In this document: positions 44,795 to 52,749 of the stretch, in pieces
Numbering within the stretch: the first letter of the stretch is position 1
How the letters are laid out: the number at the start of each line of letters is the position of its first letter
From: Paracoccaceae bacterium
Lineage (GTDB): Bacteria > Pseudomonadota > Alphaproteobacteria > Rhodobacterales > Rhodobacteraceae
Length of the DNA stretch: 64,000 nt
Reading direction: 5' to 3'
Assembly (NCBI GenBank): GCA_003567315.1
Contig: PWZT01000057.1
Span: forward strand, 1-64,000
Program-made: the position numbers and the translations under genes
Notes under the pieces: model-generated
Database searches by the model: none
Told to the model about the DNA's origin: nothing
What the model saw: the letters and a program-made list of their open reading frames with translations, nothing else

Positions 44795-45429
44795 CAACTC
44801 TGCGCCCCGGTCAATTCATCGATCACCTGCAGCCACAATTCGGTGGGCTGTGCGCCCGAGATGGCGTGGCGCGCATCGATGATGAAACAGGGCACGCCCT
44901 GAATGCCACGCGCCCGCGCATCGCGGTCGGCGGCGCGGATCATCTCGCAATCGGCATCGGACTCCAGAAGCCGCGCGACCATCGCCCGGTCCAGCCCGGC
45001 CTCGGTCGCAAGCGTGGTCAACTCATCACGCACACCCAGATCGCGGCCTTCCTGAAAATAGGCGCGAAAAAGCCGGTTCACCATCATGCTCTGCCGCCCC
45101 TCGAGCCCCGCCCAATGGATCAGCCGATGCGCGTCGAGCGTGTTGGGCACGCGCGTAATTCCGGGCAGATCGAGCGCGAGGCCGGTCGCCTCCGCCGCCT
45201 CGATCACTGGGCGATAAGCGTTCAGCACACCCTCATCGCCGCCGAATTTCAGCGCCATGTATTCGCCCCTGTCCATCCCCTCGCTTGGCATGTCGGGGTT
45301 GAGTTGAAACGGCTGCCAGCGGATCTCGAACGGATGATCGGGGCGCTGCTCCAGCGCGCGGTCAAGCCGCGCCTTGCCGATGAAGCACCACGGGCAGATC
45401 GGGTCGGACCAGATTTCGAGCGGGATCAT
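44794..45429 (-). CDS. DsbA-family (FrnE-like) thiol oxidoreductase
   Basis: A 211-residue protein of the FrnE/DsbA-like branch, with a CPWC active site ('IWSDPICPWCFIGKARLDRAL') and the cis-Pro loop 'GIQGVPCFIIDARHAISGAQP'. There is no signal peptide, so it works in the cytoplasm as a disulfide isomerase or glutathione-dependent protein; FrnE in Deinococcus helps oxidative tolerance. The start overlaps the stop of the acyl-CoA ligase gene (ATGA), and the stop overlaps the MFS start. Confidence 0.9.
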   Translation of the reverse strand: MIPLEIWSDPICPWCFIGKARLDRALEQRPDHPFEIRWQPFQLNPDMPSEGMDRGEYMALKFGGDEGVLNAYRPVIEAAEATGLALDLPGITRVPNTLDAHRLIHWAGLEGRQSMMVNRLFRAYFQEGRDLGVRDELTTLATEAGLDRAMVARLLESDADCEMIRAADRDARARGIQGVPCFIIDARHAISGAQPTELWLQVIDELTGAQS

Positions 45430-46937
45430 GGCCGCACCTCCTCGAACCCTTCGCGCAGGCTGCGCCGCGAGAGCTTTCCATTGGCACCACGGGGCAGCGC
45501 CTCCATGTGCCGGTAAATGCGCGGCTGCTTGTAGCGGGCAAGTCGGGCGGCGGCGAATTCCATCAGCGTGGCTTCGGGCACGACCTCCGGCCCGGTGTAG
45601 AAGGCCGCGATCACACTCACCCCTTCACGCACGCTCACCTCCGCGCAGGCCACTTCGCGCAGCCCCGGATGCTCGGCCAGCGCGCGCTCCACCTCCAGCG
45701 GCGAGACGCGGAAACCGCCTGCATTCATCATGTCATCATCGCGCCCCAGATAGGTGATCGCGCCATCCGAGCCCATCTGCGCGCGGTCGCCAGTCAGGAA
45801 CCACGCGCCCTGCAGGGGCAGATCCGGCCCGTCCGACCCCAGATACCCCAACATCAGCCCCGGATCGCTGCGATGGATGGCGAGTATCCCCTCGGTGCCG
45901 GGCGCAACTGGCGCGCCATCGGCCCCCAGCACTGCGATCTGCCGCCCGGCCTGCGGATACCCCGCTGTGCCCTCCGGCGCGGGCCGCGCGGGGCTGGCCG
46001 AGACGAAGGTGGAGCATTCCGACATCCCCAGCGCCTCGTAAATCTCGAGCCCGGTCGCCGCGCGCCAAGCCTCGCGTGTCACCTCTGGCAGTTTCTCGCC
46101 CGCCGACAGCCCATGGCGCAGGCGCGGCAGATCGAGCTTGCGCCCGTCCTTGAGAAGCTGGCGGTAAACCCCCGGCGCAGCGGCGAAGATCGTGGCATCG
46201 AAGCGCTTGAGCATCAGCCCCAGTGGCGCGCCCGCAGCCGGGATCAGGGCTGTCGCGCCAATCGCCCAAGGGTCCATCAATCCAGTGCCCAGCGTATAGG
46301 TCCAGTTGAAGGCCCCGGCGTGGAGCATCCGGTCCTCGCGCGTCAGCCCGTACCAGCCCTCCCACATCATCCGCCGCGCCCAGATCGCGCGATGGGCATG
46401 GACGACCGCGCGCGGGCTGCCACCGCTGCCGGAGGTGTAGATAATGTAGCCAGGCCGCTCGGGGCTGCCCATATGCCACTCGCAGGGCGGCAATTCCTGC
46501 ATCCGGTGCAGCGCGGGTTGCGTGAGCACCGGGGCCGGGTGGTCGGGCAGCGCCACATCCTCGGCGCCGAGCACGAGGGCGGGGGCGACCTCCTGCGCGA
46601 TGCGGGTGATCTCGCGCGCGGTCAGTTGGGTCGAGGTCGGCACGGGCACCAGCCCCGCTGCGATCGCGCCCAGATAGGCGAGAGGAAAATCGACCGTATT
46701 GCCCAGCCGCATCAGCACGCGGTCACCGGGGGCAAGCCCTGCACGCAATAGCCCGCTGCCCGTGCCCCGAACGGCCGCGATCAGCCGGGCATAGGACCAG
46801 CGCTCGGCCCCGCTTGCGCGCAGCACCTGCAGCGCGATCTTGTCGGGCGTCTCGGCGCCTGCGCTCAGCACATACCGCGCCATATTGAAGGGCGCAGGCG
46901 GCGGCGCAAGCGGGGCAGGGTCGGTCACGGACAACAT
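45426..46937 (-). CDS. AMP-dependent acyl-CoA synthetase (benzoate-CoA ligase-like)
   Basis: A 503-residue ANL-family ligase that activates a carboxylic acid to its CoA ester. Seen: P-loop 'YIIYTSGSGGSPRAVVHAHRAI', 'YEALGMSECSTF', 'GAWFLTGDRAQMGSDGAITYLGRDDDMMNAGGFRVSPLEVERAL' and the C-terminal lysine region 'PRGANGKLSRRSLRE'. Length and motifs are nearest short/medium-chain and benzoate-CoA type ligases, but the acid is unknown. Start ATG 46937 was chosen; the track ORF extends into the divergent spacer. First gene of the operon with the DsbA-like and MFS genes. Confidence 0.9.
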   Translation of the reverse strand: MLSVTDPAPLAPPPAPFNMARYVLSAGAETPDKIALQVLRASGAERWSYARLIAAVRGTGSGLLRAGLAPGDRVLMRLGNTVDFPLAYLGAIAAGLVPVPTSTQLTAREITRIAQEVAPALVLGAEDVALPDHPAPVLTQPALHRMQELPPCEWHMGSPERPGYIIYTSGSGGSPRAVVHAHRAIWARRMMWEGWYGLTREDRMLHAGAFNWTYTLGTGLMDPWAIGATALIPAAGAPLGLMLKRFDATIFAAAPGVYRQLLKDGRKLDLPRLRHGLSAGEKLPEVTREAWRAATGLEIYEALGMSECSTFVSASPARPAPEGTAGYPQAGRQIAVLGADGAPVAPGTEGILAIHRSDPGLMLGYLGSDGPDLPLQGAWFLTGDRAQMGSDGAITYLGRDDDMMNAGGFRVSPLEVERALAEHPGLREVACAEVSVREGVSVIAAFYTGPEVVPEATLMEFAAARLARYKQPRIYRHMEALPRGANGKLSRRSLREGFEEVRP

Positions 46938-47004
46938 GCGCCCAGAGCTACGCCTGCACCCTGCCAGTTGCAAGCCTGACCTGAGCCGCGTAAAGGATTG
47001 CGCC

Positions 47005-47628
47005 ATGGCCTCTCACAGCGACCCCAGCCTTCTGAAAATCGCCCGCAATGGCAGCGGCACCGAGCCTGCGCAGCCGGTCGATCTGTCTGCACGCGTCCGT
47101 GATCTGCGCAAGGCGCGCGGCTGGACACTGGAACAGGCCGCGAAGGCCGCCGGCCTCGCGCGCTCCACGCTGTCGAAGATCGAGAACGGGCAGATGTCGC
47201 CCACCTATGATGCGCTCAAGAAACTCGCGCAGGGGCTCGAGATTTCGGTGCCACAGCTTTTCCCCCCGCCCGCGCGCCCCTCGGCCAGTGGCCGTATGGC
47301 GCTGACGCGCGCAGATGAGGGCATGGCCCAGCCCACGCCGACCTATGATCACCGCCTGCTCGCGGCGCAATTGACGGCGAAGAAGATGCTGCCCTATCAG
47401 GCCCGCATCCGCGCCCGCGACATGAGTGATTTCGACGGCTGGGTGCGCCATGGCGGTGAGGAATTTCTCTATGTCTTGACGGGAGAGATCCGGCTTTTCA
47501 CCGAATTTTACGCGCCGGTGGACATGAAACGCGGCGACAGCGCCTATTATGACGCCAGCATGGGCCATAACGTGATTTCGCTCTCACGCGAGGATGCGCA
47601 GATTCTCTGGGTCACATCGCTCGACTGA
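47005..47628 (+). CDS. XRE-cupin transcriptional regulator
   Basis: A 207-residue regulator with an HTH_3 domain (about 28-85; 'VRDLRKARGWTLEQAAKAAGLARSTLSKIENGQMSPTYDALKKLAQGL') and a C-terminal cupin ('EEFLYVLTGEIRLFTEFYAPVDMKRGDSAYYDASMGHNVIS', about 125-205) that should bind a small ligand. It is divergent, 67 bp apart, from the acyl-CoA ligase operon and is the obvious candidate to control it. ATG 47005 has AAGGA upstream. Confidence 0.9.
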   Translation: MASHSDPSLLKIARNGSGTEPAQPVDLSARVRDLRKARGWTLEQAAKAAGLARSTLSKIENGQMSPTYDALKKLAQGLEISVPQLFPPPARPSASGRMALTRADEGMAQPTPTYDHRLLAAQLTAKKMLPYQARIRARDMSDFDGWVRHGGEEFLYVLTGEIRLFTEFYAPVDMKRGDSAYYDASMGHNVISLSREDAQILWVTSLD

Positions 47629-47659
47629 CCGCCGGGCGGATCTGCGCCAAGCCTGCCTG

Positions 47660-47680
47660 TTCATCTTGCCTTAAATACTC
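47660..47680 (+). repeat. Dispersed intergenic repeat, degenerate copy F
   Basis: Only the core is kept: TTCATCTTGCCTTAAATACTC, without the GC hairpin. It lies in the 84-bp gap between the convergent XRE-cupin and lysS genes. Confidence 0.6.
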
Positions 47681-47712
47681 AAATATAGCATCACGTCACT
47701 GCGTAAGGCCGT

Positions 47713-49332
47713 TCAGCGCGCAAGCTCGCCCGCAAGCCCCTGCTCGATCAGCCGCACGGTCCGCGCCACTCCGTAAAGCGCGATGAACGTGCCCCAGCGC
47801 GGCCCCTGGCTCGCGCCAAGCAACACCTCATAGAGCACCTTGAACCACTCGCGCAGATTCTCGAAGCCATGCGCCTTGCCGGTGTCGCGCACCACCGACA
47901 TGAACACCTCTTCGCTCAGCGCGTCATACGCGCTCGCATAGGCTTCAGGCACTGCACCCGTGGCCGCGATCTCGCGCAGCGCCTCTGCCAGCGCCTCGAG
48001 CGCCGCGCGCTCGGTCTCGGTAGGTGCGCGGTAGGCCAGTGTGGGTGCCACGAAATCGGCATAATAGCGCACGGCAAAGCCTGCGGCCTGATCGAGGTCG
48101 GGATGCGTCGCGGGATCGGCCTCGGGCGCGTATTGGCGGATGAAACCCCAGAGCGTTTCCTTCTCCTCCGCCCGCGCGACAGAGGCGAGGTTGAGAAGCA
48201 GCGAGAAGCTGACCACCATCCCCGAGGCGGGCACTTCGCCGCCATGGATATGCCAGACCGGGTTCGCCGCCTGTTGCTCGGGGCTCTGGTCGGGATAGGC
48301 GCGCAACTGCTGGTGATATTCGTCCACCGCCTTGGGGATCACATCCCATGACAGCCGCTTGGCGGTGCGCGGCTTGAGGAACATGTAATAGGACAGGCTC
48401 TCGGTCGCTGCATAGGTCAGCCATTCGTCAATCGTCAGCCCGTTGCCCTTGGATTTCGAGATCTTCTCGCCATTCTCGTCAAGGAACAGCTCATAGACAT
48501 AATGTTCCGGCTTCTTCCCGCCGAGGATCTCGCAGATGCGGTCATAGATCGGCGCATTGGTGGAGTGATCCTTGCCGAACATCTCGAAATCCACATCCAG
48601 CGCCGCCCAACGCGCGCCGAAATCGGGCTTCCATTGCAGCTTCACATTCCCGCCCGTCACCGGCAGGGTCCATTCGCGCCCGTCCTCGTCATCAAAGGTG
48701 ATCTCGCCCTTGACCCCGTCCACATGCTTCATCGGCACATAGAGCACGCGCCCGGTCTCGGGGTGGATCGGCAGGAAGATCGAATAGGTCTGCTGGCGTT
48801 CCTCGCGCAGCGATTTAAGCATGACCTCCATCAGCGCGTCATAGCGTTCGGCTGCGCGCAGCAGGACCTCATCAAAGCGTCCCGAGTTATAGAAATCGGT
48901 GGCCGAGATGAACTCGTACTCAAACCCGAACGTGTCCAGAAAGCGCCGCAGCCGGGCGTTGTTGTGATGGCCGAAGCTTTCATGGGTGCCGAACGGATCG
49001 GGCACCGAAGTCAGCGGCATCTGCAGATAGGCCCGCAGCGCGTCAGGGTCGGGCACATTTTCCGGCACCTTGCGCATGCCGTCCACATCGTCGGAAAAAC
49101 AGATCAGCCGCGTGGGGATATCGCTGATCGCCTCAAAGGCGCGGCGCACCATCGTGGTGCGCGCCACTTCGCCGAATGTGCCGATATGGGGCAGGCCCGA
49201 GGGGCCATAGCCGGTCTCGAACAACACATAGCCTTTCTGAGGCGCCTTGCCCTTGTAGCGCGCCACCAGCTTGCGGGCCTCTTCAAAGGGCCAGGCTTTG
49301 GATTTCAGGGCGGCATCGCGGAAGGCGGACAT
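47713..49332 (-). CDS. lysS: Lysyl-tRNA synthetase, class I
   Basis: A 539-residue class I LysRS, the archaeal-type enzyme that replaces class II LysRS in many alphaproteobacteria and charges tRNA-Lys. Catalytic motifs: HIGH-like '[13 protein letters not shown]' and KMSKS-like '[10 protein letters not shown]', with '[24 protein letters not shown]' between. The start is uncertain: ATG 49332 ([19 protein letters not shown]) is favoured because related proteins start there, but the track uses a GTG four codons upstream. Confidence 0.95.
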   Translation of the reverse strand: MSAFRDAALKSKAWPFEEARKLVARYKGKAPQKGYVLFETGYGPSGLPHIGTFGEVARTTMVRRAFEAISDIPTRLICFSDDVDGMRKVPENVPDPDALRAYLQMPLTSVPDPFGTHESFGHHNNARLRRFLDTFGFEYEFISATDFYNSGRFDEVLLRAAERYDALMEVMLKSLREERQQTYSIFLPIHPETGRVLYVPMKHVDGVKGEITFDDEDGREWTLPVTGGNVKLQWKPDFGARWAALDVDFEMFGKDHSTNAPIYDRICEILGGKKPEHYVYELFLDENGEKISKSKGNGLTIDEWLTYAATESLSYYMFLKPRTAKRLSWDVIPKAVDEYHQQLRAYPDQSPEQQAANPVWHIHGGEVPASGMVVSFSLLLNLASVARAEEKETLWGFIRQYAPEADPATHPDLDQAAGFAVRYYADFVAPTLAYRAPTETERAALEALAEALREIAATGAVPEAYASAYDALSEEVFMSVVRDTGKAHGFENLREWFKVLYEVLLGASQGPRWGTFIALYGVARTVRLIEQGLAGELAR

Positions 49333-49445
49333 GGGCAGGGTCACTTCTCTGTGGGGGGCCGATTGGCACAGCGCTTCCTATTGCCCCTCTCGGGCCGCGT
49401 CAATATTCTGCACGGCGGCATAGCTTTTGTGCGACAGGAGACAGG

Positions 49446-49868
49446 ATGACGCCCACCCCGCCATCGTTCACACCGCAGGACAGCCTCGTGGCGCTCATGA
49501 TCGCCGTGTCTGCTGCCGATATGGAGATCCACACAGCCGAGCTTGTGGCCATCACTTCGCTTGTCAATCACCTGCCGATCTTCGGGGATTATGACAGTGA
49601 CCGGATCAAGCCGGTCGCGCAGACCGTGTTCGACCTGTTCGAGGAAGATGACGGGCTCGATGCCCTGTTCGGCCTGATCCGCGAGAGCCTGCCCGAGCGG
49701 CTCCATGAGACTGCCTATGCGCTTGCCTGTGATGTGGCGGCGGCGGATGGCAAGCTCGCGCAGTCCGAGTTGCGGTTGCTCGAGGAAATTCGCCATGAAT
49801 TGCAGGTCGACCGCTTGCACGCGGCTGCCATCGAGCGCGGTGCGCGCGCGCGGCATATGAAGCTCTAG
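49446..49868 (+). CDS. TerB-like protein
   Basis: A 140-residue helical protein with the TerB fold: 'DSLVALMIAVSAADMEIHTAELVAITSLV' and 'LACDVAAADGKLAQSELRLLEEIRHEL', two acidic metal-binding-like repeats. TerB domains occur in tellurite-resistance and envelope-stress proteins; the stand-alone form here has no known role. ATG 49446 with GGAG upstream was chosen over the longer ORF, which overlaps lysS antisense. It may share a transcript with the following permease gene, about 60 bp away. Confidence 0.87.
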   Translation: MTPTPPSFTPQDSLVALMIAVSAADMEIHTAELVAITSLVNHLPIFGDYDSDRIKPVAQTVFDLFEEDDGLDALFGLIRESLPERLHETAYALACDVAAADGKLAQSELRLLEEIRHELQVDRLHAAAIERGARARHMKL

Positions 49869-49928
49869 CGCGACCGGGGGGCGCGGGATCACGCACCCAT
49901 GGGCAAGCGCCGGGCGATAGGGTATGCC

Positions 49929-51008
49929 ATGGCCATGACACCACAGATGCAGTTGCGCTACTGGGCCATTGCGGGGCTGGGCTTTCTGGCCCTGCTCTGG
50001 GCGCTCAGCGAGGTGCTGCTGCCTTTCGTGACCGGCGCGGCGATTGCCTATTTCCTCAACCCGCCTGTCATGCGGCTGGTGCGGGCGGGTCTGCCGCGGG
50101 TGCTTGCGGTTTCACTGCTGATGCTGGCGGCGATCGGGGCCGTGGTCCTGGCGGGGCTGCTGATCGTCCCGGCGGTTGTGGCGCAGGCCGTCCAGTTCTC
50201 CGAGGCCGCGCCCGATCTGCTGGAGGAGTTGCAGGCGGCCGTGACCGCGCGCTTTCCCGAGTTCGAAGGCTTGGAATCCGCGCTGCAAAGCTCGCTCGCG
50301 GCGATGGGCGAGACGATCCGCGACCGTGGCGGCGAACTGGCGCAAGGCGTGTGGCGATCCGTTTCGGGCATCGTGAGCTTTCTGATCTTCCTTGTGATCA
50401 CCCCGGTCGTGGCATTTTATCTGTTGCTCGACTGGCCGCGCGTGCTCGCGGGTGCGGATGATCTGCTGCCGCGCCAGCATGCAGATGTCATCCGCGATCT
50501 GGCAGCACAGATCGACCGCTCCATCGCGGGCTTCGTGCGCGGGCAGGTTACGGTGTGCCTAATCCTTGCGACATATTACGCGCTCGCGCTGGGCCTGTCG
50601 GGGCTGCAATTCGGGCTTGCCATCGGGGTCACGGCGGGGCTGATCTCCTTCATTCCCTATATCGGGGCGATTATCGGCGGGATACTCGCTATCGGGGTTG
50701 CGCTCTGGCAGTTCTGGGGAGAGCCGGGCAGCATCGCGATGATTGTTGCGATCTTCGCGGCCGGGCAGGTGCTGGAAGGCAATATCCTCGTGCCCCGCAT
50801 TGTCGGCAATTCGGTGCGCTTGCATCCGGTCTGGCTGCTTTTCGCCATTTCCGCCTTCGGGATGATGTTCGGCTTCACGGGCATGCTCGTGGCCGTCCCG
50901 CTGGCGGCTTCAGTTGCCGTGTTGGTCCGCTTCGGGCTCGCGCAATATCAGGCCAGCAGCCTCTATGGCGCGGCAGTGTCTCGCGACGATGAGGACCGGG
51001 AAGGATGA
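49929..51008 (+). CDS. AI-2E/PerM-family permease
   Basis: A 359-residue membrane protein of the PerM (AI-2E transporter) family with seven to eight helices: 'FVTGAAIAYFLNPPVMRLVRAGLPR', 'RDLAAQIDRSIAGFVRGQVTVCLILATYYALAL', 'FIPYIGAIIGGILAIGVAL' and 'VLEGNILVPRIVGNSVRLHPVWLLFAISAFG'. The perM-hdaA pairing is common in alphaproteobacteria and points to a housekeeping role rather than autoinducer export. Start is ambiguous: ATG 49929 was taken, with 49899 and 49935 possible. Its stop overlaps the hdaA start by 4 bp. Confidence 0.88.
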   Translation: MAMTPQMQLRYWAIAGLGFLALLWALSEVLLPFVTGAAIAYFLNPPVMRLVRAGLPRVLAVSLLMLAAIGAVVLAGLLIVPAVVAQAVQFSEAAPDLLEELQAAVTARFPEFEGLESALQSSLAAMGETIRDRGGELAQGVWRSVSGIVSFLIFLVITPVVAFYLLLDWPRVLAGADDLLPRQHADVIRDLAAQIDRSIAGFVRGQVTVCLILATYYALALGLSGLQFGLAIGVTAGLISFIPYIGAIIGGILAIGVALWQFWGEPGSIAMIVAIFAAGQVLEGNILVPRIVGNSVRLHPVWLLFAISAFGMMFGFTGMLVAVPLAASVAVLVRFGLAQYQASSLYGAAVSRDDEDREG

Positions 51009-51691
51009 GGGAGCCGCGCCAACTCCACATGCCTCTGGATTTGCCGGCAAGCCTGTCGCGCGAGAGTTTCGTTGCAGCGCCCTGCAACGCGACCGCGCTT
51101 GCGATGATCGACCAGCCCGACTGGCCCGATGGCAAGCTGGTGCTGACCGGGCCGGAGGGCGCGGGCAAGACGCATATGCTGCATATCTGGGCAGAGCGCG
51201 CCGGGGCCGCGCTGACGGATGGCGCATCGCTGGCGCAGGCTGACCCGGAGGCACTCGCATCGCAGGACCGCGTTGCAATCGACAATGCCGAGGCAGTCGC
51301 ATCCAGCGCCACCGCGCAGCAAAGCCTCTTTCATCTGCATAATCTTTTGGCGGCGCGGCAGGGACGGCTTTTGCTCGCGGCCCGTGCGCCGGTGCGGGAT
51401 TGGGGTCTGGCGCTGCCCGATCTCGCCTCGCGGCTGCAGGCGGCAACGCATGTGACGCTTGCCCCACCCGATGACACGCTGCTGGCGGCGGTTCTGACCA
51501 AGCTTTTCGCGGATCGGCAGATACGCGTCTCCGACGCGCTTATTCCGTTCCTGCTCGCCCGCATGGAGCGCTCGCTCGCCTATGCCCAAACTCTGGTCGC
51601 GCAGCTTGATGCAGAGGCGCTGGCCCGAAAAAAGCCTGTTTCCCGGGCACTTGCCGCGGATGTTATGAAAATGTCAATCAATTCACAGTAG
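51005..51691 (+). CDS. hdaA: DnaA-homologous regulator HdaA
   Basis: A 228-residue protein homologous to the AAA+ part of DnaA, without the DNA-binding domain. Seen: 'PDGKLVLTGPEGAGKTHMLHIWAERAGA' (Walker A), 'DRVAIDNAEAVAS' (degenerate Walker B) and 'LLLAARAPVRDWGLALPDLASRLQAATHVTLAPPDDTLLAAVLTKLFADRQI'. As in Caulobacter, it should promote hydrolysis of DnaA-ATP with the beta-clamp and so limit replication initiation; the N-terminal 'QLHMPLDL' is a plausible clamp-binding motif. It is coupled to perM (ATGA). Confidence 0.93.
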   Translation: MREPRQLHMPLDLPASLSRESFVAAPCNATALAMIDQPDWPDGKLVLTGPEGAGKTHMLHIWAERAGAALTDGASLAQADPEALASQDRVAIDNAEAVASSATAQQSLFHLHNLLAARQGRLLLAARAPVRDWGLALPDLASRLQAATHVTLAPPDDTLLAAVLTKLFADRQIRVSDALIPFLLARMERSLAYAQTLVAQLDAEALARKKPVSRALAADVMKMSINSQ

Positions 51692-51774
51692 AGTGGCGCC
51701 GGGGAATCGCGCTTGTGTCAAATCCGGCGCGCTTCTAAGCTGTTACAAAGCTTTTTTTCGCGACGGAGATTGAA

Positions 51775-52719
51775 TTGCTGCGCCTTGTCACCGCCTTGAT
51801 GTCCTGTGGCCTTTTCGCCACTGCAGCGCTTGCGATCGACGCGCCATCGCGGAGCCTTTCAGGCGAAATTGTGGTTCTGGAGCGAATGGCGCTGCCTGAG
51901 GACACAGTCGTTATAGTCGATGTGACCACCGAAAAAGACGCAACTGTAAAAGGTTTGCGCCGTCTGACGCAAGAGGCGCAGAGCCCGTTTCCCTTCTCGC
52001 TCGATATCCCTGCCGATCAGCCTCTGGTCCTGCGCGTGGGCCTGCGCAGCATGGAAGATGCGCTCTGGATGAGCGAGCCTGTCCTGATCGAGGCAGGCGA
52101 AGACGCGGTCGATATCGGGTCGCTGCGGGCGCAGCGTCTGCCTCAGATGGGATTTGTCGGGCTGCTCTATTGCGGCAATCAGCTCGTCGAAACCGGATTT
52201 CTGCCCGACACGGTGCGCATCCGACTGAACGAGCAGGTCATGACGCTGGTGCCGCAACCGGCTGCATCAGGGGCGCTCTATGCCGATCCCGACAACCCCG
52301 CGACGACACTGCACATGAAGGAAGATGCGGCCCTGCTGCGCATTGATGGCGCAGAGCTTTCCGAATGCAGCCTGCGCCGCCCGGATATGGATATCACGCA
52401 AGGCGTGTGGAATGTCAGCGCCATCGAGGATGCGGCGGTGCTGTTTGCCTCGCGCACCGAACTGGTGTTCTTCCCGGATGGGCGCTTGAGCGCGAGTGTC
52501 GGCTGCAATCGCCTGATCGGCAATTATCGCCGACTGGGCGGTGTGCTCACTGTCGGAAGGCTTGCCAGCACCTTGATGGCCTGTCCCGATGGGCTGGGCG
52601 AACAGGAGGAACGCTTCAAGGCGATCCTGCCAAAGGTCGATGGCTATGTGCTTGATGCTGAAACCGGGAGGCTGACATTGACTGCCAAGGGGCGCGCTGT
52701 GCTGCGTGTGCGGAAATGA
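51775..52719 (+). CDS. Secreted YbaY-like, MliC-like and META protein
   Basis: A 314-residue exported protein. After a signal peptide ('CGLFATAALA-ID') come a YbaY-like beta domain ('GEIVVLERMALPEDTVVIVDVTT...', about 25-115), an MliC-type domain ('GLLYCGNQLVETGFLPDTVRIRL', 'AASGALYADPDNPATTLHMKEDAALLRIDGAELSEC', about 120-205) and a META domain ('LVFFPDGRLSASVGCNRLIGNYRRLGG', about 215-312). This is the same architecture as the protein at 38.1-39.3 kb without the COG3650-like middle part. The start is TTG 51775 with GGAG 7 bases upstream. Predicted periplasmic; a lysozyme-inhibitor role is inferred. Confidence 0.8.
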   Translation: MLRLVTALMSCGLFATAALAIDAPSRSLSGEIVVLERMALPEDTVVIVDVTTEKDATVKGLRRLTQEAQSPFPFSLDIPADQPLVLRVGLRSMEDALWMSEPVLIEAGEDAVDIGSLRAQRLPQMGFVGLLYCGNQLVETGFLPDTVRIRLNEQVMTLVPQPAASGALYADPDNPATTLHMKEDAALLRIDGAELSECSLRRPDMDITQGVWNVSAIEDAAVLFASRTELVFFPDGRLSASVGCNRLIGNYRRLGGVLTVGRLASTLMACPDGLGEQEERFKAILPKVDGYVLDAETGRLTLTAKGRAVLRVRK

Positions 52720-52749
52720 CTGCGTTCAGGCTTGGGATATGATACTGCG

